Positions 26,099-40,448 of a DNA stretch of 64,000 nucleotides are shown here, one piece after another. The position numbers were made by a program, and so were the translations under genes. Within the stretch, counting starts at the first letter, position 1; every line of letters begins with the position of its first letter. The notes beneath the pieces are model-generated. The model had not been told where the DNA came from, did no database searches, and saw only the letters and a list, made by a program, of their open reading frames with translations. The stretch is from Glossina fuscipes (lineage: Eukaryota > Arthropoda > Insecta > Diptera > Glossinidae). The DNA lies in contig NW_023998453.1 of assembly GCF_014805625.2 (NCBI RefSeq), forward strand, positions 1,353,645-1,417,644, in the 5' to 3' direction.

Positions 26099-27326
26099 CA
26101 GGCCAAGCACACACACTCGTGTTATAATATATTCTCCATTCTTTCTCCTGTTCATTTGATTTATAATAGAAATGCAATGCATCCGGTGTTGTTGTGTTGG
26201 TCTTGAGTAGTATTCTACCACCAATCGTTGTATTAGTGTGGAGCAGTTAGCAGTTAGTTTTACTTTGCTACGCCATATTTTTATTTTTATTTTTTTTTGA
26301 TTTTATTGGATTCTTCTCTCTGTGTGCAACAAAAGCACACTTGCACATGCAAACACAACAACTATATAACTGCTTGATTTGTGTCTCATCTCTGGTCTAT
26401 TTGCCCGTTTGTTTGTTTGTTTGTTTGTTGGGTTGATTCTGTTCTGTGTTCCTCTGTTTACAATACATGTCTTGAATTTCTTCTCAGCATGTGTTCATAA
26501 TTTGGCGGTTTGCCATTTTTCATTATGCCGCCGCGCCAACAAGAGACAAACTGATGGCGACATTACTTCTTTTCCTTTATTTTGCAGTTATGTACATGCA
26601 TATGCATGCATGCCTGTACTTTGTTTAAATGTTTGCATGTATATATATATATATATAACTAAACTTTTTACTGAGTTTGGGGATCATGACTAAATGTTCG
26701 AATAATGTGTATGTGATTGTCTGTTGTGGATACCAGTTTCGTTATATATCTATATACATATACGTACGTTATCATAACTATATATAATAGTATCTTTTCT
26801 CCATTTGTAATTGTGTTCACATGCAGTCTTTAAAATGCTTTTTGCTTTTTCGCTATCTGGTTGAATGCTTGACTGGTCGGTCGCTCGGTCGGTCGTTGTA
26901 GTTCTTTGCTTTAAATATTTTATTGTGCTCGCGCCATTGGAGTGTTTGTTATTAGCAGAGTACATACAATGCATTGTATTTACAGCATATACGGTTCACA
27001 GTATTCGCAGCTCCCTCTCTTAGGTTTTTTCGTATACGTATTACATGTTACGTGTTGGTTGGTTGGTGCCTTCCATTATACAAAAATTCAGTTGCATTTT
27101 ACTTTTCATGTTTGCATTCGTTTGTTTCGTTTTTTTTTTTTTTTCTGGTATTTTTTACATTCTTTAAATTTTGTTTTTTTCTGTTAACAGATAAACTGTC
27201 ATGAGTCTCATGTTGCCCGAGCTATTCTTTTCTCTCTTAATAGTTCACGTCGTAATGTTTTATATTATGTGTTAAACTTAAAGAGTTCTTTTTGGGGGTT
27301 TGTTACCATGCAAACAATGATTATTA

Positions 27327-27333
<7 letters not shown>

Positions 27334-27366
<33 letters not shown>
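27334..27366. repeat. T33 homopolymer
   Basis: Thirty-three uninterrupted T on the + strand, the second-longest homopolymer I found in the window. Confidence 0.9.
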
Positions 27367-28908
27367 CATTTTGTGATTTACAAGCATGGCAATCTCGATA
27401 AAACTGGTTCCCTTTCTGTAAATGTCGACAAAGGTGTATGTATGTGTTTGTGCCGTGTACAAGAGCATAAACTGTTTTTTGTTGCCTTCTTTCTTTTTCA
27501 ATTTTACTTGTCAAAGTTCCTTTATTGTTGTTTTCCTTTCTTTGATGTGTTTTTTTTTTTTTTTTTTTCTTTTTCTGAAATTAGAACGTTTTTCCTTTGG
27601 TATCACTGTAGCCGTCTCATTCAAGAATTTCTTTGATCTCTTTATAAAGTATTTCTGTGCGACTCATTAATTATTAAGCCAGTCTTTGACGGGAAATAGA
27701 CTAAAAAGAGATAGTTTTTCTTTTCTTTGAAGAGAAGCATTGATGTCATTTAATCGCTCACGGGTGAGGAACACAAATTATTAAACAAAGTTGCGGAGAC
27801 GGGAGGTTTTGTTGATTGATAAATAAATCTAGACTTGCGTTATTATTATAAGCCACACGCGCCAAGTTCCCGGAGCCATGAGAATTCAAACGATGGATTT
27901 TAGTTGGGTATAGATAGTCTGCCTGGCCTTAGTACATAAATCTATTGAAAAGTTGTTTCGACTACGAAAACTTGCTACTTTTTGTCCTCCTGCAGAAGGT
28001 ACTGCAATAAGGCGTAGTTTGCATCGACCTCACTTTCTAGACCGATATATATATAAACGTGGATTTTCGCTGCTGTCAACCTAAAGGCAATATTAGGTAA
28101 TCTCATATATATTCGGAGGATATGAGATTTATGAAGAGGTATTGCACAAGTGTTGGCTACAGAGGCACATATACACGAATTCTATTTCAAAATTGCCTTA
28201 TCCAGGTGGGTAGTGCCCAGAAACCGAAGCATAAGAAACGGAAATGTTGGAGAAGCGTTAGATTCATTGGAAAGAAAATAAAACGAATAAAGCCGTTGTA
28301 AAGCTATTTTTACCTAGTCCTGCGAGTTGTCGATCGATGTATCCATATGAAAAGTTTTTATTTAATAGGGATTTTGATAGCCCCGCCTCCTTTTCAGATC
28401 TTGTTCGATACGAATAACATACATTACATGGTATGTCACATCATGGGATATAGGGGAGTTAGGCAGGCATGCGTATGTTCTTTTCGAATACAATTCATGT
28501 TCTCGGAAACAATATCGAACATGAGATATATACATGCTCATATAATAGTAAGCACATAATTTATCTCGTCTTCAAATATTTTCGGTTGAAAATATGAATC
28601 TTTGCCCCAGTCCGATATCCGTTTCCATCGAACTACGAACGACGACGACGGAAACTTGAAATTTTTATTTTTATTATATTACTATATACCACTACTCTCT
28701 CATACTATCTCTATCATAAATTCCGACTATTTTGTATAATCGTTGTAATTAATTCTGGCATCCATTCTCTCGTTCATTTCATATTTTATTTTGTAAGCAA
28801 AACATACATTTTGAAAAGCGTTTCCTCTATTTGGCAACTGATACCATTTCCTCTGCATGCGATATCAGAAGAACAATAAACAAGTCACAGATATATATGT
28901 ATGGTGGA

Positions 28909-29052
28909 TGGAGAGATGGAAGGAGGAGAGAAAGATAGAGATAGCTGGAATGAGAGAAGGAGGGAGAGTGAAAAAGAAAGAAAGAGAGAGAGACAGAGAG
29001 AGAGAGAGACTCACAAAAATAGAAGGACAGAGAGGCAAAGAAATATAGAGTG
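28909..29052. repeat. GA-rich purine tract
   Basis: GAGA/GGAGAGAAAG repeats over about 140 nt, containing many GAGAG cores. Confidence 0.8.
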
Positions 29053-32000
29053 AGAGAAACTGCTGCTGCACACAAAACACTATGCAATCATTAATCAACA
29101 AATAGGTCAAACACGTGCAACCATTTCAATTACCATCGATAAGCGAAGCTGAAGGAAAACAACACACCATGGCTTTTGGCCATTTGCTGAAAAACATCAG
29201 CAGTAACATCACTTGGTCGACCTGTCAACCAATATCTAAAATGTATTTCTCATTTTTACTGCATTGCGAAATTACTCGGTTAAATAAAAATAAAAAAAGA
29301 AGAAGAAAAACCACAACTAAAACGCCATATGACCGAAAGACATTATAGTTTGGATATTTGCCTTTAACAAATTCAGAAAACTAAGGATGGAGAAGAAGAG
29401 GAGGGGGGATTAAACTGTAAAATTGCATAGAGAGATAAAGAAAATGAAATCAAAAAATATAAGCAAATATACAGGTAAAGCCAAGAGAGAAAAGAACTAA
29501 GGAAGTAATATCGCCACGATGTCGTCGAGGGGACTTTGCTTGTTGACGCAACAACTATGAGATAATGAAAGTAATTGGCGAAGTTAAGTTACGAGAGATG
29601 CGAGGATTAAGAGTTTAGTTTAGTTTACTTTGTACATTTAAATTCTGATTTAAGGTATACCTTGGCTTGTATCACACAGTACTACATGGTATATAGAATA
29701 AAGGATTTAAAAGATCTACCTTTTATTACACCGATCGATTGTTCGAATATGAGGATAAGAAGGTAGGAGGATAAGAGGACAAGAGGAGTAAGAGATTAAG
29801 ATAAGGATAGACTGCGGCAACCAGCTGGCAAATAGTAAATCTTGCCATTTACTTGCGAGTCTCCATCCATCTACTCTCTTGCATCAAGAAAATATATTCG
29901 TTAAGAATGTGATTTGTGTGTGTACGTACTTCCTATAAAATTGGATGGAAAGAGAATATTAATTTTCAAGCAGTAGACCGATGATGGAAAAGTCGTAAAG
30001 ATTTTAAATGATAGTGAGATAGCATGTTATTGCCATGCATCCGGGGAGTATTTTTGTTATTATTAGTGGCAATAAATAACATAACATATTAACAGCAACT
30101 TCTAATTGCTATTGATTTGGTGTTGTTCTCTTTTCACAAATCTGCAGATGCATTGTATGCCCGTTTCGTTTGTAATCTTTCAGAACTACTAGAGGACATT
30201 GCTCTGGAGCTTTGAAAAATTTATATAAAGTAAAAAATGTCTCCTTTTTTCTCCCAGGTAAGCCCTTAGCCGCATAGTATAATGTTGAAAGCACCAAAAG
30301 TGTTGGATAAAGAAAGAAATAGGGGGAGGGATGAAGATAATAATAATAAGTATAATTGCAGTTGTATTATGCTGCCAGAATTATGTTTATGAAAAAAGAA
30401 AGGGCTCTACTACTACCACAAAGCACAGCAGAGCGGACAACAATATTGCGAGATGTCAGTGATGCACACTATATAAGTACATATACGTGCTGCAGCAGAT
30501 ACCCGTCCTTTAAAACGGAGTAACAATGCAAAGAAACTACGCGAGAAAGGAAACATTTACATTAAATAGCATTTTGCTCAGTCCACTTATGTTTACCTTT
30601 ATGAAGGCAATAACAATTTTACATCATTTTAGGTGCTCTTATAATTTTTTGTTGTTGTTAATCCCCGAAAATTTTTGTTTATGGGGATGGAATAATGGAC
30701 ATTTTGAATAATTTATTACTACCAGAAGTACTAGTACTATGCACATGAAACTTTTCCCAAACATAAATAAATATTAAATTATACCATATGCTGCAACATC
30801 TGCATTATTGTGTGGCGCACTACTACCAAAGTAGAGAGCAGATTATTTGCCCATAATATATCATTAAATTAATAAGGATTACGTTTACATATGATAGCCA
30901 TATGTGTAGTGAGACGAAAATAACCAGAAATTTTTGAAATATTTCTTGTTAGAAGTGGTGACCATCGTTGAGCTGTACGAAATAGCCATTAACTCTGGTT
31001 GTTTGCCACATATTCTGTCACCAGGTCAGTTCTTCACATGTGCGAAAGGAGTGCGAATGTGAAGAAGAGACTTAAATCTAAATTCTTCGATTTTAATCGT
31101 CTCGATAACGGTTACTGGTAATCGGATGCAGTTTTTTAATATGACAATATTTTCTTCTTTACAGAAGGCGGCAATTTTTCCTTAGTTCAGTCAATAACGT
31201 TGATACTTTAAACAATAGCGTTATGCATGTAAGTGGATCGACCTCGGCTAACTAATACTACTGTTAGAAATGGATTTACTCGTTATTATTATATTAATTT
31301 GGAATGGTTAGTGGTGGTGCCACTATCTACAAATTTTAGAAAAGAACCACAAAAATCTGTGGATACTATGGATAACCAACACTATACCAACAACTGAATT
31401 TGATGGATGAAACTATTTTTGCTCACCTATTATTAAACGGTTGAATTTCCTATTCCTTCCTATTCTCCCAAATGCGGATATCTCTATTTCACTTGTAACA
31501 TAGCCGAAAAGTCTACACCTGTTGGCGTAGTCTTAGCGCTGGAAGACTTCCGCTAGCCAAAAGTCACTTTGTGTTACAATGATAATTTTGACTGTATGGT
31601 CCCCATTTCAACTTCTAATAGATCTATTGTGTTTTCCAATGAATTATGTGATCGTAATCTACTTCAATACCTAACTGCAACCGCTTCGATTTTCCGGAGA
31701 TATCTGCAAGTCGCCGTCCACCTTTCAGTTTATCTGAGCATTCGTATCAGACACGATGCCCCGCTCTTTAAGTAAACAATATGATTTTATTAAAAACCAA
31801 TATTTCGCATAATTATGCTCGATTTAGCCGCTGGGTATATTTTTACATACGTTCCGATCAGACAACCTCACTTTCGAAGCAATTGTCCCCCGGTTTTACT
31901 GTCAAATCACCATTTCAGCCACGGCTTTCTGAAAGGAAGGTCAATTAGCACGAATCTCTTTTTATTTGTCAGGTTTTCAAGGCTTTTTCGAATGGCTCTC

Positions 32001-34159
32001 GCACGGATGTCATGTATGCACTGATTTTAGCCGCAATATATTAATCTCCAAACTCCAGGCCTCTGGCTAAACTCTTACCGCCAATGGCAGATCATTCAGG
32101 GTTTTATTTATCTCTATCACCTCCGATAAATTTCCTCATCAAAAATCTCTCCTCGGTGCCAAAATCCTAGACTTATCTAGGAATCGCTTTGCTTACATGG
32201 GGAAATTAAATCCCAAACGAAGCAAGAAACTTTCTTTTTCAAGGAGGAATTCATTCAATACAAAGTATAGAGATTCGTTCATCGATTTAGGGGGTTCTAT
32301 TCGATCAAAGATTCCGTTTTAATTTGTACATTGGGCTCTCTTTAAGTAAAACTAGTTCCCCGCTAGGTCGACCAAAGAGCTTAATTATCCCTTATATTAC
32401 AAAATGAGCAAAGTCAGACCAATACTTGAGATTGTTCAGTACAGTAGATCCAATAGAATCCGTTGAAAAGCAATTCTTGCAGTTTTCTCTTATGAATTTA
32501 GTACATACTTGTCTCTTTGCATCCTTATGAAAATAGATTGCTTCTACTTTCCTTGCCGTCATTTCAGAAATGTAGATTTATTCTTATTTGTTCCCCTCTT
32601 AAGTTAATAAACGGTACTATCGATTCGTCCGGAAACGCTTCTCTAGAAACTTTATCTTCGCAAAGCTTAGCCAATGTATGAGCTGTCGTTTGTAGAAAGC
32701 TATCACGTAATCTAAACATCGGACTCTATCAAATCAGTTAACCTTAATACGAGCAGTTTGCTTCCGTAATCTTACTACGATCTGAAAATTAATTTGCTTT
32801 TTTTTACTGTTATTGATTGCCATCCTTTTGCACGTTTACAACAGCTTAGGAGTTCATCCGCAATTCGCATCTGCACCGGCTGCGGGCGTGGCTCTGTGCT
32901 AGATGTGTTCATGCTTTTTTTCTCTTATGAATTTTACTCATTTTTGTTTCTTTTTTTTTTTCTCTTTACTTCTATTTTTATATTAGCTTTTATATTAGTT
33001 TTTAATAACAATTAATATAAGATTTACCAATTGAGTTCACTTCAAGCTTATTTTTGATCCGTTGTATACCAAGAGGGAAAATTAATTGAAAGGGAACAAT
33101 GACTTGATAAATGGAACCTTCATTACCTTTTATGAGCGTAAAAATTGAACGAGAAAAGGTGTAAATCGTAAAAATAAATCACAAAAGCTAAAGAAACATG
33201 AATATTTCGCATACTATTACAACGTATGGATATACCTAACAAAACAAACAACCAAATTTTTTAAAGTAATTACCATAAATCACTGAAGCGCAGTACAGCG
33301 AAATGGAAAAGGAATTGTACAGGTATTTAGCCGAACTTTTTGAGCTTGTCATGGTATCGTGGTACAAGAATTACAGCAACTACGACAACTTTTTTACGAT
33401 AACAATCTCAATCTAACTGGGTAAACGTTGAGCGTTTCTAACTGCAACCTGTGATCAATACTGGAAGGAGCGAACAGGATTCTCATGGACATGTATGTGG
33501 GCACAGCAACGTCAAAAAAGCCGAAAGAATTCTAACGGTGGAAAAGAGAGAGTGAGTGAAAGGGATCTATTGATTTTTCTTCAATCAAGAATCGAACGAG
33601 CGAAATAACTTCCACAGCATCTCCGTGTTTTTAAATAGCAAAGACAAAGGGTAAAATAGAAATATCTAAAGGGATACTATGAGAAAGGAGTTTTTTCCGT
33701 AATAAGGGTTGAAAAAAGGGGCCCTTAACGGGGCACAATTTATCGAAAAGTTAAATATGGCAAAAGAAGAATAAAAAGAATGCAATGATTGGGGTACACA
33801 TATTAGTGCATAGTGGAAGGAAACAGATAATTTACCATAATTCATTCGTCTAGATAAGGGACCAAGAAACAGGGACACAAGTATTTATTTGCACAAACAG
33901 AATGACTACACAGGGGCTGTCCAAAGTAATCACAATCTGTCATAACTCATAGAACTGGCAATTGAAAATTCTATCAATTTCCTATTTCGATTTGTTGCAA
34001 AATGAATAACAGAATTAATGCATTGGTATTCTTGGATAACGGAAATAAAAGTTGGATTATGCAATACACAAAAGGATAGGAAATGAATCTAGACGCGCGA
34101 CTGGAGAAAACTGAAAATCCTATTGGTTAGATAGAGCAAGCGAGAGCGAAAGGTTGTGG

Positions 34160-34222
34160 ATATTGAGAGAGAGAGATAGAAAGAGATGACAAGAGAAGAA
34201 GAAGAAAAAGAAGAAGAAGAAG
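34160..34222. repeat. GA/GAA-rich purine tract
   Basis: GAGAGAGAT followed by AAGAAGAAG repeats. Confidence 0.8.
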
Positions 34223-37200
34223 GTGAACATGGGCTTACTGTTATTTAATATAAATCGATAACAATTATATATTTAAATGAAATGCGCTTCTGTGTATTAT
34301 TACTCTACTCTAAGAGAATACATTTCAAATGTGTTCGTTCTGTAGGCATTTCTGTTGTCAACAAAAGGAATGGAGAGAGCAGAGACACGACGTCATGTAA
34401 TGCAGACAGACCGATTGACTATAAGCTTCATAAATAGATTTAAGTGTTGTGTGTGCTTTGGTTTTTTTATATACGTTTTTGTTTGTGTATGCGTGTAAGT
34501 GTGTGTGTATGTCCGTGCCTCTGTGCCAGTGTGCGCATGAAGACAAAAGCAATGAATGATTTGTCTCTACTTGTCTAGGCGTCCTAAAGTGTTTATGCAA
34601 TAATTGTATGAGCAATTCATACAACTTGAGTGCCAGACATTGGGGAAAAATAAACCGGAAACATTTGAAAGGAATTGCAATTTCTTTTATTTTATTTTGC
34701 TGTATATGTCTGTGTCAGGATTGTTTTCCCAAGTTGAGCTAAAAGCGTGTAAATGTCGGAAAGAAAATTTATTTCCGTATGCATGCATGCAAAGGTTACA
34801 CGTGGCTAATCTTTCTCTTCCACGCACACACACACACACACGCACGCAAACCAATCTAAGCGTTACATATGCAGGTATTTATTGCGTCAAATAATAAAAG
34901 AAGTGATTTTGAAATTTTTTGATTTAGTGTAATAAATAACAATAATTCTTTATAAATTGACAACCGATATATTAATATAAGCTGTGTAATTGCTGCGCCT
35001 ACGTAATATTCCAAATTTGAAAAAAGACACTTGCTCTTGGTTTGTTTACGTTAAAAATTCCTTTATTAGTTTTTACAATGCTTAACATCGAAAATCCTCA
35101 CCCTTTACAAAATGTATTGTCTGTGGTCATCAAACCGCCCTCATTGCATGCTTGCGAAACACCACCACAATCGTTACCTTAAATCCTGTATATGTGGAAC
35201 AAAAAAAAAAAAAAATATTAAAAGAGAGATAGAGAAGAGGAGAAAAGAAAGTGTACACACCCTTTAAAAACGCATTATCTATAAGTACTTTTATGAGAAC
35301 GACTACGGCGACACCAATCGAACGAACAAACAACGAAGAAACGAAAAACCTATAGATATATATAGGGTTTAAATATCTATTTTGTTGCTGGCAATGTTTA
35401 ACTTGAAATTTATTGAGGTAGTTGTTAACCAATATATTAACTACCGACACCACCATCACCACCACCGTTATCTCTCACATTTTTAAGCATTCTCACACAC
35501 ATTCGCTAACTCATTAGCAGTTTGGTCTCATATGAGGTGCAATAGGAAAAGCTGCATATTTAAATCCTTTCGCGCTCTTGTGTTTATTAGTATGTGCATT
35601 TGTGTTTTTGTACATACATTAAATATAGTTTTTCTTGTTGTTGCAAAAATTTAATTTAAAACTTTTTCTGCACTCTTTCTCTTCAATGGCAGCCTATAAT
35701 TAATGCATTGCTGTTGTCGGTCGTTAGTCGTCGTTATTTTTATGCGACTTTCTTTCCTTACTGTAAAGAAAGGAATATGTTTAAAATATTTTTGACAATT
35801 TATTCATTTTCATTTCCATTTCGCGACCTTTGCTTTTGTAACTTTGCATGAAAGTCGACTCAGTTGTATAATTCCTATGGCATATTCCGATCCAATGAAA
35901 AATTATGGAGGGAGGAGCGAATTAATTTTGGTTAAAAATAACCAATGAACTCGGACACTCATATCAACATAACCTAGAATAAAAAGAAAAATTTTACCGT
36001 CTTTCTAAATATATACTTATGCTCGACAATTCTCGTAAATGTACGGTTGCATAATGCAAGCATTTTAAAAGTACTGTTTACAGTTTTGGCAAGGAATATT
36101 ATGAATGTTTCTACTAATATTTGTATATATATGTTACGTATATATATATTTATGCATGTACAGATATTTTGTTCTTTTATTTAACTGTCATTTCATAGCA
36201 ATTTGAAAAAAGAGAACATAATGGAGATGAGCGAGTATAAGATTTTATTATGCTTATGCCGAATCTATCATCCTTCCTATTGCTTTATGTCCCGGCAACA
36301 AAGTTTCCATGAAAATTGTTTAAAAAGCACGGACAGTTGTAAAGCCATAGGGCGTTGCGTCCAACTAAGCATATCTCATATATATTTAAAAATCTACTAA
36401 AGATTCTTTGCATTCTTTGCGAGCGTACGAGATCGTTTTTTTTTTTTTTTCTAAAGAAAACCCAATTTTTATGCGGGTTGAGAATGAAAAACGCGTAAGT
36501 AGCCCCTGGCGCGGAACAGCTTAATAAGCATAGCCCTTCCGACTATCGTAAGATTTTCTGTTTTTTTGCAATCCTATAAACGATATTCTAATATTATTAC
36601 ATATTTTTTGAAAAATTTTACGATCACAAAATTTTTAGAGAAAACATTCGAACTATATTGTTCCAAGTGTAAAAAAAGGGGCGCAAGATCTGTTACGTCA
36701 CAACTTTGTAAAATCCTACACCCTACAAATTATAAAAATTATCATACTTTTAGTGCCTACACTGTAAGCGGATATATTTCTGTTCTCCTTTATTATTTTC
36801 TATAATTGAGCGAATAATCTTTCAACTTAAATCTATGAAATATATGCGCCAATGTATATTTATAAATAAATTTATCAATATCAAGCATGGATACACACGC
36901 TCAAATGTTTGAAAAAAATTTCAATGTCAAATAAGTAAAAAAAAAAAAAAAAAAAAAAATAAGAGAAAAAAGTTGAAACATTAACACTGAAAGAAAGATA
37001 AAGCGAAGCAAATACAAACCAAAGCGATAGTGCAAAAATATAAATAAATGAAAATATATTGAAACAGTACATGAATGTGTATATAATATGCGTGCAAATA
37101 TAGTCGGTATTGTTTATTTTTTTTGCTTTTGCTTTTGCTTTTGTAAATTTATTTATAATATTTAAAATAACATAACATGAAGTCATGGCGAGACTTTCTG

Positions 37201-39106
37201 TCTATAACAATAGGCGTTAGTAGCATTTTTAATAAAAGTGTGTAAAGATATATGTATATGTATGTATGATATGCTGCTTCACACGAAGCGAATAATAGAG
37301 AATAAAAGCGTTTTTCAATATTTTTTCAATGCTTTTGTAATAATTATCACCGCAAGGCTACGCGTGGGTACGTTAATTTTTTTATTCCGTTTGTATCCCG
37401 GGGCAAAAGACGAAACACCACACCCAGCTTTCATATGGGAACCATATTTATTGTGAGTTATATATTGTTTGGTCCGTCCATCCGATCCTTTCTACTCTTG
37501 TTGGTGTTCTCTCAGTCATAAAAGTTGGAATTTGATGTTGTTGTTGTTATGCATTGTAATCCAATCGAGAATGAATTTCTTATTTAAGATCAATGCAGGC
37601 TTCTTTCTGTTTATTTATTTATTTATTTATTTATTTTTTCTATAAACAAGATAAAATACGTAACGATTTAAGTACTTAAATGTTATATCTATACTGCTTT
37701 GTTTAATGTTCGTAATGTTGATTAAAAGTGGGCCAAAAGGTTTATATGTTATATACGTTGATTATAATTATTGTTATCAGGCACGTAACTATCGCATTGT
37801 GCGCCTGACTACTCTCATAAACGATACCTACTAGTTTACTGCACTATTTATATTATATTTATTATAAAACATGCAATTCATTGATTTTAATATCTGTGGA
37901 TGGTGCTAAGGCTAAGGAGTCAATTCAATGCTATATATACAATATAAATTTGTTGTACCTTAATAAGTGTGCCAAGTTTCAATGCTCAATGTTTAACACA
38001 AAAGCTACTGCCGAAGACGATCGAGCAACGGATTGAGGAAAAAAGGATCGCATCCTACGGTAGATTTATGTTCATTCAGGTTTTACTTATTCTATTATTT
38101 CTCATCGGTATGCGGGTGACAAGTTCCCATCTCCGATTATATCAAAATGCAATCTAAGTAATATTAGCTATTGTCTCGTCTCTTGTGCAAATTTTCACGC
38201 GAGGCTTGTAGGTGCTCGACCAGAAGACGAAAAATATCTTGACGAAAAACCACCGATAAGAAAGAACAAATATCTGCTTGCTAGCTTTAGGGAGGGATCT
38301 AAAAGCACTTTTGGCTTACAGCGGTAAAACAGCTGCTATTTTAGCAGTAAGTAGTAGTAGTAAGAAGTAGCAACATGTTCTGCGACAATGTGTTACAAGA
38401 AAAGCAGAAAACTTGTAAAGAATGTATAAATAAAATTATTTACCCAACATATGAAAGCTAAAGAATTGAAAATTTTTTGCCATAGACTGTTATTAGCAGC
38501 GGAACCGGTACCCTTATAAACATTACCTTTCATAAGACCGTAAAATTTATATAACTGTGTCTATGCGGCCTTTAACAGATAACAATCCTCCTTAAGCTAA
38601 GACCGTATGTTCGCGTACACGAAAGGAAAGGATTTATTATATATTTTTCTGTTGGTCCGATCCATTTGTCTTCATTATCAGTTCTGCCCATAGATTGCCC
38701 AGATTAACAGATCAATCGTTATTAAAACCATAGGAATCGTTTGTCCGCTTTACCTAACTCCTCTAATTCTAAATTCTCGGTTGCGATTACTGTTTGTGTA
38801 CGCAATAAATTAGATTTTGGTGTTTATTACATCAATTAATTCTTTTCTATTTTTCTCTGCTGTCACGTATTTTACATAACCATTAATTTTAAATGCTCTG
38901 TACAGTTGCTGTAGTAGTTACTGTAGGGGCAATGTCCCCAATTTAATTTGTTGATTATTGTCGGTGAAGATATTGAAATGCTTATTAATCGAAGCATTGG
39001 TATTATTGGCATATTGCTCCGGCAGAAGAAGAAGAAGAAGAAGAAGATATTATGATTACAGAAAGAAGTAAATAATAATCGCTTCTATTTTTCATTGTAT
39101 TTACAG

Positions 39107-39225
39107 AAATGGCGGAAGGTAATGGCGAACTGGTAGATGACATCAATGTAAAATCAGAAGATCGCGGCGATGGTGAAAGAACAGAAGATTATCCAAAACT
39201 CTTGGAATATGGCTTAGATAAAAAA
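39107..39225 (+). CDS. Syp: Syp first coding exon (residues 1-39)
   Basis: The acceptor TTACAG ends at 39106 and the ATG starts at 39109, so this exon carries only 2 nt of 5' UTR and an upstream noncoding exon is needed. It encodes an acidic segment starting MAEGNGELVDDI and ending LLEYGLDKK, matching the N-terminus expected of fly Syncrip. G at +4 suits initiation; the -3 base comes from whichever upstream exon is spliced on. The donor is GTAAGT at 39226 (phase 0). Reading into the intron stops at 39330 after a short poly-Cys run, so that longer open frame is not the protein. Confidence 0.95.
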
Positions 39226-40020
39226 GTAAGTGCGTTTTACTCGTTGTCTAAGCAAAATTATACGCCGCCTATAGGCGACAAATCATATCATCTATGCCTT
39301 ATTAGTTGTTGTTGTTGTTGTTGTTGTTGATGTTTCGGTTAAATATGTGTCTTTGCTGCGCAAATAACACAATGACATAAGGATCAGGAACACCCGGGTG
39401 TTGACTGCCCACCGCGTTCTCGTTTTTTTTCCTTCCTATCGTTTTCTTATTTCTGATACGTGGCGAGAGTAATAAGGGAAGTGATGGACTTTTTTTATTT
39501 TCTTGCAATCTTTTTCAGTGTACAATTCTTCTGACTTGAATAGTACATATATATATATCAGATATTTACTGGGAAATATTTAAGCACACGAACGAAATGA
39601 ATATCGAAAACTTGAATAAGAAGCGATCATTTTCTCTTTCCAAGCTTTTCCCCATGCACAGTTTCTTAAAGGAGCACAGATTGGGCACAGAATGACTTTG
39701 TCATTTAAATTGACTGCCTCAAGTTGGGACGATAGCTCTAATTATAGACTCCGCACACATTATTTTCTATAAAAAGCAAAGCTTTACATGGTAGCAATGC
39801 CCAAAGCGATATAGAGCGATAGAGTGCATTCACTTCCGGAAAAATGTCAAACCAATTTGGTTCACGACATCTAAACTTGGTCTCAGATTAGTTATTCCAT
39901 GCATGCATGTACCATGTGGCATTACTGCCATCTAAGCTTGTCGCGCTCATAATATCATGTGTGACGAATTGAGAGATTGAGACTTTTTGGTAATTAATTC
40001 ATTGGATTTCTTCATTTTAG
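39226..40020 (+). other. Intron after first coding exon
   Basis: A 795-nt phase-0 intron with donor GTAAGT and a pyrimidine-rich acceptor ending TTCATTTTAG. It holds a short (GTT)n tract near 39305-39328 and a TA-rich patch near 39548. No other gene-like signal was seen. Confidence 0.85.
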
Positions 40021-40342
40021 GTTGCCGGTAAACTTGATGATATTTATAAAACAGGAAAGTTAGCTCACGTTGAGTTAGATGAACGCGCATTGGATGCGTT
40101 AAAGGAATTTCCGGTAGAAGGTGCCTTGAATGTATTAAGTCAGTTCCTTGAATCAAATCTGGAACATGTATCGAATAAATCTGCTTATCTATGTGGTGTT
40201 ATGAAAACCTATAGACAAAAAAGTCGAGCCAGTCAACAAGGTGTACCCACGCCAGCAACTACAGTGCAAGTGAAAGGACCAGACGAGGAGAAAATCAAAA
40301 AAATACTCGATCGTACCGGTTACACTTTAGATGTAACCACCG
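40021..40342 (+). CDS. Syp: Syp exon: NURR/acidic domain (residues 40-147)
   Basis: This 322-nt exon begins VAGKLDDIYKTGKLAH and ends in TLDVTT plus one base of a Gly codon. Residues 40 to about 108 form the N-unit (NURR/acidic) domain specific to the hnRNP Q/R family, which includes the conserved stretch around NKSAYLCGVMKTYRQ. Residues 109-147 are a linker with a PDEEKIKKIL helix leading to RRM1. The acceptor is TTTTAG (40020) and the donor is GTAAAT at 40343, phase 1. Without splicing, translation would end after GKYL at 40356. Confidence 0.95.
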
Positions 40343-40401
40343 GTAAATATTTGTGATTAACAAAAAAAAAAAAAAAATTTTTTTTTAATTTAAATTTTTT
40401 C

Positions 40402-40440
<39 letters not shown>

Positions 40441-40448
40441 TAAATTAG
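40343..40448 (+). other. 106-nt homopolymer-built intron
   Basis: A phase-1 intron with donor GTAAAT and an acceptor ending TAAATTAG. Its interior is almost entirely an A16 run (40362-40377), T9 (40378-40386), an A/T patch and a T37 run (40403-40439). The split Gly codon (G|GT) and the following QRKYGG join correctly, which fixes both splice sites. Confidence 0.9.

Larger units (their letters stand above)
21088..39100. other. Long non-coding stretch before the first coding exon
   Basis: About 18 kb, probably the 5' intron of Syp. It contains microsatellites (listed separately), homopolymers including T33, and blocks of ordinary complexity (about 23800-25100, 27670-28700, 31000-32750). Three adjacent minus-strand open frames at 23886-24704 have ordinary amino-acid composition but no domain I recognise. 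No RNA gene was recognised. Confidence 0.6.

Noticed and set aside
25888..26224. Poly-Gln/Ser/Ala/Cys/Leu open frames
   Set aside because: Created by the CAG-CAAG microsatellite in five frames; no flanking gene structure.
39226..39330. Read-through extension of the first coding exon ending in poly-Cys
   Set aside because: A GTAAGT donor and the in-frame NURR exon at 40021 show this is intron.
39947..40156. Minus-strand open frame overlapping the NURR exon
   Set aside because: Antisense shadow of a well-supported + strand coding exon.
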